This document shows positions 8,680 to 18,190 of a stretch of 64,000 nucleotides of DNA, one piece after another (within the stretch, counting starts at the first letter, position 1; every line of letters starts with the position of its first letter). The stretch covers positions 372,001 through 436,000 of the forward strand of contig JAHBZE010000001.1 in the NCBI GenBank assembly GCA_019635585.1. Direction: 5' to 3'. The position numbers and the translations under genes were made by a program. The stretch comes from Xanthobacteraceae bacterium. GTDB lineage: Bacteria > Pseudomonadota > Alphaproteobacteria > Rhizobiales > Xanthobacteraceae. The notes below the pieces were generated by a model. It was not told where the DNA came from. It saw only the letters and a list, made by a program, of their open reading frames with translations, and made no database searches.

Positions 8680-8859
8680 CGCGCGCGCGTGAAGCCGTCC
8701 TCTATGCGGAATATCAAAAGTCTACAGGACGATTTTGTCAGCCCCGTGAACAGCGCAAGCTATTGAATTTGAGAACTAATTTTACGCAATGAAAAGGTTT
8801 TCGCGCCCCGCCGGCCTTGCCAGCGGAGCGTGAAAATCGCGACCGGAAAATTCAGCCGA

Positions 8860-9192
8860 TCAGCACTTTCCTGCCTGCACGTAGCAAAGCGGGTTCTGCT
8901 GGATGCAGACGTTGCGCGCTTCGTCCACCGTCTTGCCCTTCGCGGTACAGGTCTTCGCGGTCAGCGGCACCGGGATCGGGCAGCGGACGCAGAAGGAATG
9001 CGACGGCGTCGTCCAATTGCGCCAGGTGCGCTTCACTTTCTGCGTGATGGTTTCTTCCTTCTTCGGCTGCATCTGCACGCGCTCGATCGGCGTGTAGTTC
9101 AGCTCCGGCGAAATCCCGTTAAGCGGGGAAGCCGACGCAAGGTTCGCGGTTGCGAGCAAAAATCCGGCGGCAGCAATGGCAATGAGGCGCAT
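8860..9192 (-). CDS. Small exported cysteine-containing protein
   Basis: A 110-residue protein with a clear signal peptide (MRLIAIAAAGFLLATANLAS, cleavage near ASASP). The mature part has six cysteines, including SFCVRCPIPVPLTAKTC and VCIQQNPLCYVQAGKC, suggesting a disulfide-stabilised periplasmic protein. The ATG at 9192 follows GGGAGAG; a longer in-frame reading upstream lacks signals. Function unknown. Confidence 0.75.
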   Translation of the reverse strand: MRLIAIAAAGFLLATANLASASPLNGISPELNYTPIERVQMQPKKEETITQKVKRTWRNWTTPSHSFCVRCPIPVPLTAKTCTAKGKTVDEARNVCIQQNPLCYVQAGKC

Positions 9193-9279
9193 AAGGTTCT
9201 CTCCCAAGCGGCGCCCTGCAACGGCGAAGCCGTAACGCAGAGCTAATGCGTCCCAACGCCCCAAAATGGCCAAGGTTCC

Positions 9280-10149
9280 CTAGCGCTGCGCCTTGTCCTT
9301 CTGGTTCTGCGCGACAATGGCATCGCGCGCGGCTTTCCATTGTGCGTCGCCCCACTCGCGCAATTCGTAGAAGTTGCCGCCGGTCGCAAGCGCCTGCGCG
9401 CCGTCCATCGCGATCATCTCGCCGTTGAGCCAGTCGCAGCCCGGCGACATCAGGAAGGTCGCGAGGTTCTGCAGTTCCTCGAGCGTACCGGCACGGCCCA
9501 TCGGGTTGCGCGCGGCGGTGCGCGCGCCCGGCTTTTCGCCGGGGTTCAGGCGCTTGCTCATGCCCTCAGTCGGAATTTCCCCGGGCGCGATCGCGTTCAA
9601 CCGGATGCCGTAGCGGCCCCACTCGGAAGCAAGCGACATGGTCATGGCTGCGACCGCGGCCTTGCTCATTGTGGACGGCACCACGAACGGCCCGCCGTTT
9701 CTGACCCAGGTCACCGAAATCGAAACCACGTTGCCCTTGTGCTTTCCCGCGATCCAGCGCTTGCCGACGGCCTGCGTCACATAAAACGTGCCGCGCATCA
9801 CGATGTTCGCGACCGCGTCGAAGCCGTTCGGCGAAAGGTCTTCAGTGCGCGAGATGAAGTTTCCGGCGGCGTTGTTGACGAGACCTGTGAGCGGTGCCTC
9901 CTTGAAAATCTCGCCGACCATCGCGTCGACCGCCGCGGCGTCGCGAATGTCGACGCCATAAGCACTCACCTTCCCGCCGTGCGCCTTCATCAGTTCGGCG
10001 GCCGTGTCCTCGCACACTTGCTTGCGCCGTCCGCAGATCGCGATCTCGGCGCCGAGCGACAAAAACTTCTCGCTCATCGCGCGGCCGAGACCCGTGCCGC
10101 CGCCGGTCACGAGAATCTTCTGGCCCTTCATCAAGCCGGACTGAAACAT
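9280..10149 (-). CDS. SDR oxidoreductase, 2,4-dienoyl-CoA-reductase-like
   Basis: A 289-residue short-chain dehydrogenase. The Rossmann motif is GGGTGLGRAM (residues 16-25), followed by GRR for NADP and LVNNAAGNF. The classical YxxxK is replaced by VPSTMSKAAVAAM, where the tyrosine is missing and only the lysine remains. The same arrangement, together with SLASEWGRYGIRLNAIAPG and a following SKRLNPG, is typical of 2,4-dienoyl-CoA reductases, which use a different tyrosine. The likely role is NADPH-dependent reduction of dienoyl-CoA in unsaturated fatty-acid breakdown, in keeping with nearby fadD. The start follows GGGGAGG. Confidence 0.85.
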   Translation of the reverse strand: MFQSGLMKGQKILVTGGGTGLGRAMSEKFLSLGAEIAICGRRKQVCEDTAAELMKAHGGKVSAYGVDIRDAAAVDAMVGEIFKEAPLTGLVNNAAGNFISRTEDLSPNGFDAVANIVMRGTFYVTQAVGKRWIAGKHKGNVVSISVTWVRNGGPFVVPSTMSKAAVAAMTMSLASEWGRYGIRLNAIAPGEIPTEGMSKRLNPGEKPGARTAARNPMGRAGTLEELQNLATFLMSPGCDWLNGEMIAMDGAQALATGGNFYELREWGDAQWKAARDAIVAQNQKDKAQR

Positions 10150-10262
10150 GCAAGCCTCCCCACGAAATCTTGTTTTGCCGCACGTTCCGGCATCGCCGAT
10201 ATTGCGTCAACCGGGCAGACCGTTAAGGTGACGCAGCGTCCGCCGTATTTCGAGAATGTTTC

Positions 10263-10976
10263 ATGCGAATTTTGTTTGCGCTTTTGCTTGCCCTTCCGCT
10301 TTGCGGAAACGCGGCCGCCCAGCAACGCACGCTGACCGATGACGAGGCGCGCAACGTGATCGGCACCGAGTGGAACGAGCTCGTCGGATGGCTTCTGATC
10401 GGTGAGCGGCTGGTCGCCTCCGACACGCCGCAGGGTGACTGCAAAAGCGAGCTGATCTCGACGCTGCAGTACGATTTTCTGCTCAACGCCGAGCGCGCAG
10501 GACTCGTCACGATTCGATACTGGGACAACCGCGGCGAATTTCTGAAAGAAAAGGACTATACGAACCAGGAGAAAATCGAATTCGCCGTCACCGGCAAATT
10601 GCAGAAGATGACCATTCTGCCTACGAAAGAAGCGCAGGCCGATCAGGTCAAGCTCGAGGTGCACAACCGAACCGGCTGCATGAGCTTTAAGGTCGGCCGC
10701 TACGAGATTATGACGGTCACCGACAACCGGTCCCTGCGCAAAGGCGCAACCGATCTAGCCGCGGTCAGCGTGAATTATCGCGTCGATTATGGCCCGATCT
10801 ACCGCAAGGTTTACACCGTGGCGAACGTCAAGATCGACAACCTCCGCAAGGCGAACGTGCTTTTGCGGTTCGATCCCTCGAACAAGCGCTGGCACGTCGT
10901 CGCATTCGACGCCGCCAATATTGGCGACGAAATCAAGCCGGTGAACGTGCCGCGCGTGTTCGAAGGCATCCGCTAG
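10263..10976 (+). CDS. Exported protein of unknown function
   Basis: A 237-residue protein with a signal peptide (MRILFALLLALPLCGNAAAQ, cleavage before QRTL). The mature part is beta-rich with two cysteines (QGDCKSEL and RTGCMSF) that may form a disulfide bridge. No domain is recognised. It is divergent from the SDR gene and ends 2 bp before the convergent fusion gene, so their 3' ends abut. Confidence 0.75.
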   Translation: MRILFALLLALPLCGNAAAQQRTLTDDEARNVIGTEWNELVGWLLIGERLVASDTPQGDCKSELISTLQYDFLLNAERAGLVTIRYWDNRGEFLKEKDYTNQEKIEFAVTGKLQKMTILPTKEAQADQVKLEVHNRTGCMSFKVGRYEIMTVTDNRSLRKGATDLAAVSVNYRVDYGPIYRKVYTVANVKIDNLRKANVLLRFDPSNKRWHVVAFDAANIGDEIKPVNVPRVFEGIR

Positions 10977-10978
10977 GG

Positions 10979-12799
10979 TTACGCCGCCTTCACCACGCGC
11001 ACGCCCGCGCTTTCGGTGAGCATGACCTTGTTGAGCAACTTCACCAGCGCATAGACCGACTCGATCGCGGGTGCCGGGGTGTTCGTGATCTTTGCCATTT
11101 CCAGAATGGAGCCGATCAGCGCTTCCGTTTCGAGCGAGCGGCCCGCCTCCACATCCTGCAACATCGAGGTCTTGTGCGCGCCGACCGACTCCGCGCCCGC
11201 GATGCGCTTGTCGATGGTGACGCGGAAGGTGACGCCGAGTTTTTCGGCAATGTCCTGCGCTTCCTTCATCATGCTTGCTGCAAGCGCGCGGGTCTCCGCG
11301 AACTGGCAGATGTCGACCAATGTGGCGTGGGTGAGCGCGGAGATCGGATTAAAGGAAAGATTGCCCCATGCCTTGAGCCAGATTTCCGAGCGGATATCTT
11401 TCAGCACGCGCGATTTCAAGCCCGCCTTTACGAAGAGATCGTGCAGCGATTTCGTGCGCTCACGCGTTTTTCCGTCGAGCTCGCCGATCGGGAAGCGGTC
11501 GCCTTCGACATGATGGATCACGCCCGGCGCGGTAACGGCGGCAGCCGGATAGACCACGCAGCCGATCAGGCGTTCGGGGTCGACCTTCTTCGAAAGAATA
11601 CCGGACGGATCGAGACTTTCCAGACGCTGGTTGTCGTATTTGCCGCCGAGCTTCTGGAAGTACCACCACGGCAGGCCGTTCTGCACGGTCAGCACGACGG
11701 TGTCCTTGTCGAGCAAATGATCGATGTCGCGCACGACGGAATCCAGGAAATGTGCCTTCACCGCGAGCACGACGAGATCCTGTTTGCCGGCGTCGGCGGC
11801 TTTATTGACCGCCTTCATTTTCGCGGTCTGCACCTTGCCGTCGTGCCATTCTAACTTGAGGCCGTTCTTCTGAATCGCCTGAAGATGCGCGCCCTGATCG
11901 ATCACGGTCACGTCTTCGCCGGCGAGCGCGAACTTCGCGGCGAGCAACCCGCCGATCGCACCCGCGCCGACGACACAGATGCGGCGCGGCTTCGGGGCCT
12001 CGCCCAACAGAAATGGCGACGGTAGCACCTGATCGAACTTGTTCGTAAGCGTCCCCACTCCGTCGATCACGATATCGACGACGTTATTGGCCGCCTCCAT
12101 CACGCCGACGCCGAGCGAGGTGCCGCAGGCGATGATGTCGCCGGGCATCAGCGTCATATCCTTCGAAACGGCCGCGACGAGCTTATGCGGCGGGAAGAAC
12201 ATATCCGTGACCGGATAATTCTGCCGCTCCTTGCCGTTCAAGACGGTCTTGATGCGGAGCTTCATCGGATCGACGCCGGTCGTGATTGCCGGGCCGAATA
12301 CGCCGAAGGTGTCGAAGCTCTTCGCGCGCGTCCACTGATCGAAGGTCGGAAATTTCTTCATCAGATCGACAGCGGTGACGTCGTTTACGCAGGTGTAGCC
12401 GAAGATGTAGTCGCCCGCCTCGGTCTCCGAAATGTTCGAGCACTTCTTGCCGATGACGACGCCGAGTTCGCCTTCATAAACGATCTTGCCGTCATAGCTC
12501 GCGGGCCTGCGGATCGGTTCGCCGTGCGGGTGATAGGCGTTCGGCGCCTTGATGAAATAAAGCGGCTCGGTCGGATGCTGGAAATCGTTCTTCGCAGCCA
12601 GTTCGTGAAAATTATTCCAGAGGCAGACCATCTTCGAAGGCACGCAGGGAATCGAGAGCTTCACGTCCGAAAGCTTCACACTTTCGCCGGTCGCCTTGGG
12701 ATTCGCGAACATGTCGCCTTCGTGAACCTTGATCGTGTCGCCTTCCAGCGTGCCGAACTGCGTCTTGCCGCCGCGTTCGAAGCGAACCCACTGCGTCAT
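10979..12799 (-). CDS. Fusion of FAH-family hydrolase and 2-dehydropantoate 2-reductase
   Basis: One 606-residue frame with two enzyme domains. Residues 1 to about 260 are a fumarylacetoacetate-hydrolase fold with metal ligands at YEGELG (Glu109, Glu111) and Asp140 in CVNDVTAVD. Residues from about 272 on form a ketopantoate-reductase domain starting with the dinucleotide motif ICVVGAGAIGG (274-284) and containing the SEIWLKAWGNLSFNPISAL segment with the catalytic lysine. Reactions known for the families are hydrolysis or decarboxylation of acylpyruvate-type compounds and NADPH-dependent reduction of a 2-oxoacid. Together they suggest one pathway on related 2-oxoacids, but the substrate is unknown. 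The start has GGGAGAT upstream. Confidence 0.88.
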   Translation of the reverse strand: MTQWVRFERGGKTQFGTLEGDTIKVHEGDMFANPKATGESVKLSDVKLSIPCVPSKMVCLWNNFHELAAKNDFQHPTEPLYFIKAPNAYHPHGEPIRRPASYDGKIVYEGELGVVIGKKCSNISETEAGDYIFGYTCVNDVTAVDLMKKFPTFDQWTRAKSFDTFGVFGPAITTGVDPMKLRIKTVLNGKERQNYPVTDMFFPPHKLVAAVSKDMTLMPGDIIACGTSLGVGVMEAANNVVDIVIDGVGTLTNKFDQVLPSPFLLGEAPKPRRICVVGAGAIGGLLAAKFALAGEDVTVIDQGAHLQAIQKNGLKLEWHDGKVQTAKMKAVNKAADAGKQDLVVLAVKAHFLDSVVRDIDHLLDKDTVVLTVQNGLPWWYFQKLGGKYDNQRLESLDPSGILSKKVDPERLIGCVVYPAAAVTAPGVIHHVEGDRFPIGELDGKTRERTKSLHDLFVKAGLKSRVLKDIRSEIWLKAWGNLSFNPISALTHATLVDICQFAETRALAASMMKEAQDIAEKLGVTFRVTIDKRIAGAESVGAHKTSMLQDVEAGRSLETEALIGSILEMAKITNTPAPAIESVYALVKLLNKVMLTESAGVRVVKAA

Positions 12800-12912
12800 G
12801 ATCTATCTCCCGAAATCTTTTGCGGCGCAGTATTTTCCGCGCTCGTTGGAAGCGCGGATCATGCCGCTCTGCGGAGCGAAAGCAAGCGCGCAGGCGCAAA
12901 GTCGCTATGCGT

Positions 12913-14256
12913 CTAGCGTTTCAATGTGGCGGCTGAAGCAATTGCGCCGGATGCGGCGAGCGCTGCCGCGGCGCACATGCCGAGCACATAGCTCGACGCA
13001 AAGGATGCGAGCCCCGCCGCGAGCGCAACGCCAAGCAGCGACGCGATCCGCGCCGCGGCGTTATTGACGCCGGAAGCAAGCCCCTCGTCGGCGTCGCCGA
13101 CGCTCGACATGACAGCCGACGTGAGCGGCGCGACCAGTACCGCCATCGACAGCCCGGTGAGGCAGACCGGTGCGAAGATACCGAGCCAGGTTGGCATGCT
13201 TTGTCCGGCCGCAAGCCATAGAAACGATGCGGTGCAGCCGAGCGCGCCCACGATCAGCGGCATGCGCGCGCCGTAGCGGTCGGCGAGTTTGCCGAACGAA
13301 CGCGACAGCAATCCGATCGCGAGCGTGAACGGCACGAATATCAATCCCACATCCGTCGCGCTTAAGTCCCGCCGGTCGATCATGTCGAACGGCAGCAGGA
13401 AGAACGCGACCGAGAGCGCACCATAGATGCCGAGCGTCGCAAGATTGAGCCCGACAAAAGGTTCGTTCTTCAAGAGGCGCGGCGGCGTCAGCGGATGATC
13501 GGTCGTTTTTTGCCACCATGCGTAAACGCCGAGCACCGCAAACCCCGCAATCGCCACGGATAAAATAATGCCCGAAGAAGCGCGCGGCGCTTCCATCCCC
13601 TTCTCGCCCGGCCCGATCTGGCCGAGCGCATAGGCAATCGCTGCAAGCGACAGCGCGAGCAGGAACGCGCCGACGAGATCGAAGCGGCGTTCTTCCAGCC
13701 GGGCCTTCGGGGCGAAATAAAGCAGCGCAATCGCAAGAAGGCCGATCGGCGGATTGATCCAGAAAATAGAGCGCCAACCCAATACTTCGGTAAGCCAACC
13801 ACCGAGCACCGGCGCACCGCCCGCCGCGATCGCGGAAGCCGCGGCCCAGACGCCGATGGCGGCACTCCGCTCGCTGCGCGGAAACGCCGAGCCGATCAGC
13901 GCCAGACTCGCAGGCGCAACCATCGCAGCGGCGACGCCTTGTGTGACGCGCGCCGCAATCAACCAGCCGATATCCGGCGCGAGCGCGCAAGCGGCCGAAG
14001 CGAGCGAAAACAACAGGCACCCCACCGCAAGCACGCGCGCGTTACCGTGACGGTCGGACAGCGCGCCGCCGATCATGGTGAGTGCCGCGACCGCGAGCGT
14101 GTAGCCGTTCATCACCCATTGCAGGAGCGCGTAGTCGGCGGTGAAGTCCCGGCGCAGCGCGGGCAAGGCGACCGTCAGCACCGTGCCGTCGATGAAGGCC
14201 ATCGAGGAAGCGAGCACGCAGGCTGCGAGCGTCAGGCGAAGATGCGTGCGCGGCAT
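12913..14256 (-). CDS. MFS transporter, DHA2-like multidrug efflux
   Basis: A 447-residue inner-membrane transporter. The first helices (LTLAACVLASSMAFIDGTVL, then TVALPALRRDF), the motif GGALSDRHGNARVL and the GVWAAASAIAAGGAPVLGGW antiporter-type motif C fit a drug:H+ antiporter with about 14 membrane segments. The substrate is unknown. The chosen ATG at 14256 matches the family N-terminus; earlier readings overlap prfB. It begins 38 bp after the prfB stop on the same strand and may be co-transcribed. Confidence 0.88.
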   Translation of the reverse strand: MPRTHLRLTLAACVLASSMAFIDGTVLTVALPALRRDFTADYALLQWVMNGYTLAVAALTMIGGALSDRHGNARVLAVGCLLFSLASAACALAPDIGWLIAARVTQGVAAAMVAPASLALIGSAFPRSERSAAIGVWAAASAIAAGGAPVLGGWLTEVLGWRSIFWINPPIGLLAIALLYFAPKARLEERRFDLVGAFLLALSLAAIAYALGQIGPGEKGMEAPRASSGIILSVAIAGFAVLGVYAWWQKTTDHPLTPPRLLKNEPFVGLNLATLGIYGALSVAFFLLPFDMIDRRDLSATDVGLIFVPFTLAIGLLSRSFGKLADRYGARMPLIVGALGCTASFLWLAAGQSMPTWLGIFAPVCLTGLSMAVLVAPLTSAVMSSVGDADEGLASGVNNAAARIASLLGVALAAGLASFASSYVLGMCAAAALAASGAIASAATLKR

Positions 14257-14293
14257 ATCGGGTTTCGATTTGCGCCGCGCTTTCTTCAAGGGT

Positions 14294-15425
14294 CTATTCC
14301 ACGTCTTCGACGCTATCCGGCCCGCCGCCGAAAACCTTCTGCGCGAGCGTCGCGTGCATGAAGTCGTCGAGATCGCCGTCGAGCACATCCTGCGGGCTGG
14401 TCGACGTCTCGCCGGTGCGGAGATCTTTGACGAGCTGATAAGGCTGCAAGACGTAGGAACGGATCTGGTGGCCCCAGCCGATATCGGTCTTCGCTGCCTG
14501 CTCGGCCGCCGCCTTCTCTTCGCGGCGCTTCAACTCTTCCTGGTAAAGTTTCGCGCGCAGCATGTTCCACGCCTGCGCGCGGTTTTTGTGCTGCGAGCGG
14601 TCGCCCTGGCTTACAACCGCGATGCCGGTCGGAATATGCGTGAGGCGCACCGCGGACTCGGTCTTGTTGACGTGCTGGCCGCCCGCGCCGCCGGAACGCA
14701 TGGTGTCGACGCGCACATCGGACTCGTTAATGTCGATCTTTATGTCATCGTCGACCACCGGATAGACCGTGATCGACGAAAACGAAGTGTGCCGCCGCGC
14801 ATTCGCGTCATAAGGCGAAATCCGCACGAGGCGATGCACGCCGTTCTCGGTTTTCAGCCAGCCGTAGGCGTTCTTGCCCTTCACTTCGATCGTGGCCGAC
14901 TTGATGCCGGCGGTTTCGCCGTCGCTCTGCTCGACCAGCGCGATCTTGTATTTGTGCTGCTCGGCCCAGCGCGTGTACATGCGGAGCAGCATCGAGGCCC
15001 AGTCCTGGCTTTCGGTGCCGCCCGCGCCCGCGTGCACTTCGAGATAGGCGTCGTTCGCATCGGCTTCGCCGGATAGCAGCGCTTCCATCTGGCGGCGGCC
15101 GGTCTCGGCTTTCAACTCGGCGAGCTTCGTTTCGGCGTCGCGGACGGTCGCTTCGTCCTTCTCGGCTTCGCCGAGCGCGATCAGTTCGACGCTGTCGGAA
15201 AGATCGGTTTCGATCCGCTTGATCGAGGACAGCGCATCCTCGAGCGCGGTGCGCTCCTGCATCGCCTTCGATGCCTTCTGCGGATCGTCCCAGAGCTTCG
15301 GGTCTTCGGCGAGCGCGTTCAGCTCGGCGAGGCGTTTTTCAGATTTCTCGACGTCAAAGAGACCTCCTCAGCAGTTCGACCGACTGCTTGATTTCTTCGA
15401 CGAGCTTTTCGATTTCGGCGCGCAT
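14294..15425 (-). CDS. prfB: Peptide chain release factor 2, with programmed +1 frameshift
   Basis: RF2 recognises UGA and UAA and releases the finished peptide. The gene starts at ATG 15425 (MRAEIEKLVEEIKQSVELLR); after 23 codons an in-frame TGA at 15354-15356 must be bypassed by +1 slipping on CTT-T to continue as LDVEKSEKRLAEL. The total product is about 376 residues, the usual RF2 length. The catalytic GGQ is in RSGGAGGQHVNKTES. The recognition tripeptide, usually SPF, reads SPY (VRISPYDANARRHTSF). Annotation pipelines that ignore the frameshift would call a shortened gene from 15262. An upstream terminator-like hairpin separates it from the PBP1A gene. Confidence 0.95.
15353..15368 (-). 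other. prfB programmed +1 frameshift signal
   Basis: On the minus strand AGGAGGTCTCTTTGAC contains the internal Shine-Dalgarno AGGAGG, the slippery CTT and the stop TGA followed by C, exactly the autoregulatory arrangement known for RF2. Low RF2 favours frameshifting and hence more RF2. Confidence 0.95.
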
Positions 15426-15487
15426 GACTGCAAAGAATCTCCGGGCGCTTCATCTAGCGAAGGCCCACCCTCACCGCAACACTACAA

Positions 15488-15517
15488 AAGAAAATGGCCG
15501 GACAGTTCCGGCCATTT
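15488..15517 (-). terminator. Terminator-like hairpin after the PBP1A gene
   Basis: AAATGGCCGGA (15492-15502) pairs perfectly with TCCGGCCATTT (15507-15517) across a 4-nt loop, and on the minus strand a T-rich tract follows. It lies between the PBP1A stop and the prfB start. Confidence 0.7.
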
Positions 15518-15535
15518 GCCTCGGTCCGGTTCAGA

Positions 15536-17986
15536 TCACCACAACCCTCGACCGCGCGTGAAAAAGCCCTGCTGGTCTTGGCTTGTGCCGCGGTTCGGGT
15601 TGCCGCCGATCGGATTGCCGTTCTCGTCGTTGAAACCGACGATAGAGAGGTTGTCCGGCGGCGCGGTGCCGGGGCGGAACGCCTCGAGAATGACTTTGCT
15701 GTCGCCCGACTGCGCGCGCAGTCCGGTCGTCAGATCGACGCGGATCAGCTTCAGTCCCGGCGGAACGCGGAACGGCTGCGGCGGACGGTCGGCAAGCGCT
15801 TCTTTCAGGAAGTCGCGCACGATGGGTGCCGCAGTCGTGCCGCCGGTTGAGCCGCGGCCCAACGGCTTCGGCCGGTCATAACCAAGATAAACGCCGACCA
15901 CCATGTCGGGCGTGAAGGCCATGAACCAGACATCCTTCTCGTCGTTGGTCGTGCCGGTTTTACCGGCCACCGGACGATTCAGCGGACGCAACGCCGTGCC
16001 GGTGCCGCGCAACACCACGCCTTCCATCATGGAAGTGATCTGGTAGGCGCTCATCGGATCGATCACAAGTTCGCGGCGGTCGATCAGCGTCGGTTCGGGC
16101 TGGTTCTCCCACTTGGTCGCGTCGCAACCCTGGCACTGACGATCATCATGCTTGTAGATCGTCTTGCCGTAGCGGTCCTGAATGCGGTCGATCAGCGTCG
16201 CCTTTACCTTGCGGCCGCCGTTCGCGAACATCGAGTAGCCGGCCGCCATGCGCAGCAGCGTCGTTTCGCCTGCGCCGAGCGCGTAGGAAAGATACGGCGG
16301 CATGTTGTCGTAGATGCCGAAGCGGCGCGCATATTCCTGCACCAGCGGCATGCCGATATCCTGCGCGAGCCGCACAGTCATCACGTTACGCGAGTTCTCG
16401 ATGCCGAAGCGCAAGGTCTGCGGACCGTAGAATTTTCCGGAATAGTTTTCCGGGCGCCACGCCTGCTGGTTCGGTCCCTGCTCCAGTTCGAACGGCGCAT
16501 CCATCACGATGGTCGAAGGCGTGTAGCCGTTGTCGAGCGCGGCTGCATAGACGAACGGCTTGAAGGATGAACCGGGCTGGCGATAGGCCTGCGTCACGCG
16601 ATTGAACTGGCTTTCGTCAAAGGAGAACCCGCCGACCAGCGCGAGCACGCGGCCAGTCCACGGGTCCATCACAATCATGCCGCCGGAAACGTCAGGCACC
16701 TGCTGCAGGCGCCACTGGTTTTCCTTGCCCTCGAGTTTCGAGACGTAAACGATGTCGCCCGGCACGAACACCTGGCGCATGGCCTTCTTGGTCCACTTCA
16801 CACCGTCTGCGGGAATGATGCCGGTCTGCCGCTCGGGCGAAAGCTGGCCCGCACGGTCACGGGCGGGCTGGAAGCCGACGGTCGCGGACTGGTCCGTTAC
16901 CTGCAGCACGACGGCGAGACGCCAGCCGGTATCGTTCAAGGCGCGGATTTCGGCGAGTTTCGCGCCCCAGTCCGAACCGGGTGTCGGCTCCATCTTCTGC
17001 TGCGCACCGCGCCAGCCGCGGCTTTCGTCGAAGCGCACAAGGCCCGCGGTGAACACGCGGCGCGCAATCACCTGCAGTCTCGGGTTCAGCGTGGTGCGGA
17101 CCGAAAGACCGCCCTTGTAGAGCTTATCCTCGCCATAGCGCTCGAAGATTTCGCGGCGGACTTCCTCGGCGAAGTATTCGGCGTTGAACTGGTTCGGCCC
17201 CTGCGCGCGCATCGCGATATTGAGCGGCTTCTTCTTCGCCTCGTTCGCTTCCTGCTGCGTGATCGCGCCGGTGACGACCATCTGGTCGATCACCCAGTTG
17301 CGGCGCGAGAGCGCGGCGTCGCGCTGGCGGAACGGATGATAGTTGTTCGGGCCTTTCGGAAGCGCCGCGAGATAGGCAACTTCCTCGATCGAAAGCTGGT
17401 GCACCGACTTGTCGAAATAAAGTAGCGACGCGGCGGCGATGCCGTAGGCGCCGAGGCCGAGATAAATCTCGTTCAGGTACAGTTCGAGGATCTTCTCCTT
17501 CGAATAGGCGCGCTCGATGCGGAGCGCGAGCAGCGCTTCCTTGATCTTGCGGTTGAGCGAGGTCTCGTTACCGGTGAGGAAATTCTTGGCGACCTGCTGC
17601 GTGATCGTCGACGCGCCTTGCGGGCGGCGGCCGGTGCCGTATTGCTCGATGTTGTTGACGACTGCGCGCGCGATGCCGAACAGGTCGATGCCGCCATGCT
17701 CCCAGAAGTTCTTGTCTTCGGCGGCGGTGAAGGCGTCGAACACCCGCTTCGGGATCGCCTGGATCGGGAGATAAAGGCGGCGCTCCTTCGCATATTCCGC
17801 GACCAGCGAGCCGTCGGACGCGTGCACGCGCGTCATCACCGGCGGCTCATAGTCCTGCAACTGCGAAAAGTCCGGCAGATCCTTCGAGTAATGCCAAACG
17901 CCCCACGTCAGGCCGACGGCGCCGACGACGAAGCAGATCGCGCCGGCCGCGAACAAGAAGCCCAGAAACCTTACGAAAAACCGCAT
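15536..17986 (-). CDS. mrcA: Penicillin-binding protein 1A
   Basis: An 816-residue bifunctional peptidoglycan synthase. After one N-terminal membrane anchor (FLGFLFAAGAICFVVGAVGL) comes the GT51 transglycosylase domain with AAEDKNFWEHGGID and the motif QGASTITQQVAKNFL. The transpeptidase domain carries the nucleophile SxxK in PGSSFKPFVYAAAL, SRN in IENSRNVMTVRLA, and KTGTTND. An OB-like insert lies between them. It polymerises glycan strands and cross-links them at the inner-membrane outer face. In many relatives this gene directly follows the amidase and rne; here about 5.5 kb of other genes lie between. Confidence 0.95.
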   Translation of the reverse strand: MRFFVRFLGFLFAAGAICFVVGAVGLTWGVWHYSKDLPDFSQLQDYEPPVMTRVHASDGSLVAEYAKERRLYLPIQAIPKRVFDAFTAAEDKNFWEHGGIDLFGIARAVVNNIEQYGTGRRPQGASTITQQVAKNFLTGNETSLNRKIKEALLALRIERAYSKEKILELYLNEIYLGLGAYGIAAASLLYFDKSVHQLSIEEVAYLAALPKGPNNYHPFRQRDAALSRRNWVIDQMVVTGAITQQEANEAKKKPLNIAMRAQGPNQFNAEYFAEEVRREIFERYGEDKLYKGGLSVRTTLNPRLQVIARRVFTAGLVRFDESRGWRGAQQKMEPTPGSDWGAKLAEIRALNDTGWRLAVVLQVTDQSATVGFQPARDRAGQLSPERQTGIIPADGVKWTKKAMRQVFVPGDIVYVSKLEGKENQWRLQQVPDVSGGMIVMDPWTGRVLALVGGFSFDESQFNRVTQAYRQPGSSFKPFVYAAALDNGYTPSTIVMDAPFELEQGPNQQAWRPENYSGKFYGPQTLRFGIENSRNVMTVRLAQDIGMPLVQEYARRFGIYDNMPPYLSYALGAGETTLLRMAAGYSMFANGGRKVKATLIDRIQDRYGKTIYKHDDRQCQGCDATKWENQPEPTLIDRRELVIDPMSAYQITSMMEGVVLRGTGTALRPLNRPVAGKTGTTNDEKDVWFMAFTPDMVVGVYLGYDRPKPLGRGSTGGTTAAPIVRDFLKEALADRPPQPFRVPPGLKLIRVDLTTGLRAQSGDSKVILEAFRPGTAPPDNLSIVGFNDENGNPIGGNPNRGTSQDQQGFFTRGRGLW

Positions 17987-18190
17987 ATTTGAACCGACCT
18001 GCCCTGCCGCGATTCAGCCGCTACGGCCAAGGGGATACCCCAATCGGCACGAATTCGGCTTTCTCGTCCAGCCCTTCGACCCGCAAAACTGCGTAATCGG
18101 ATTGCCGCGTGTCCTAAACGGCACGGAAGGCCAAATTTAGGCCCACCCTGCAAGGACATAAGCGGAATATGGCGAGGAAGTTCCGGCGCG

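Noticed and set aside
7780-8766. Plus-strand open frame opposite the RMD1-like gene
   Set aside because: No family features; the minus-strand protein matches DUF155 including its C-terminal anchor.
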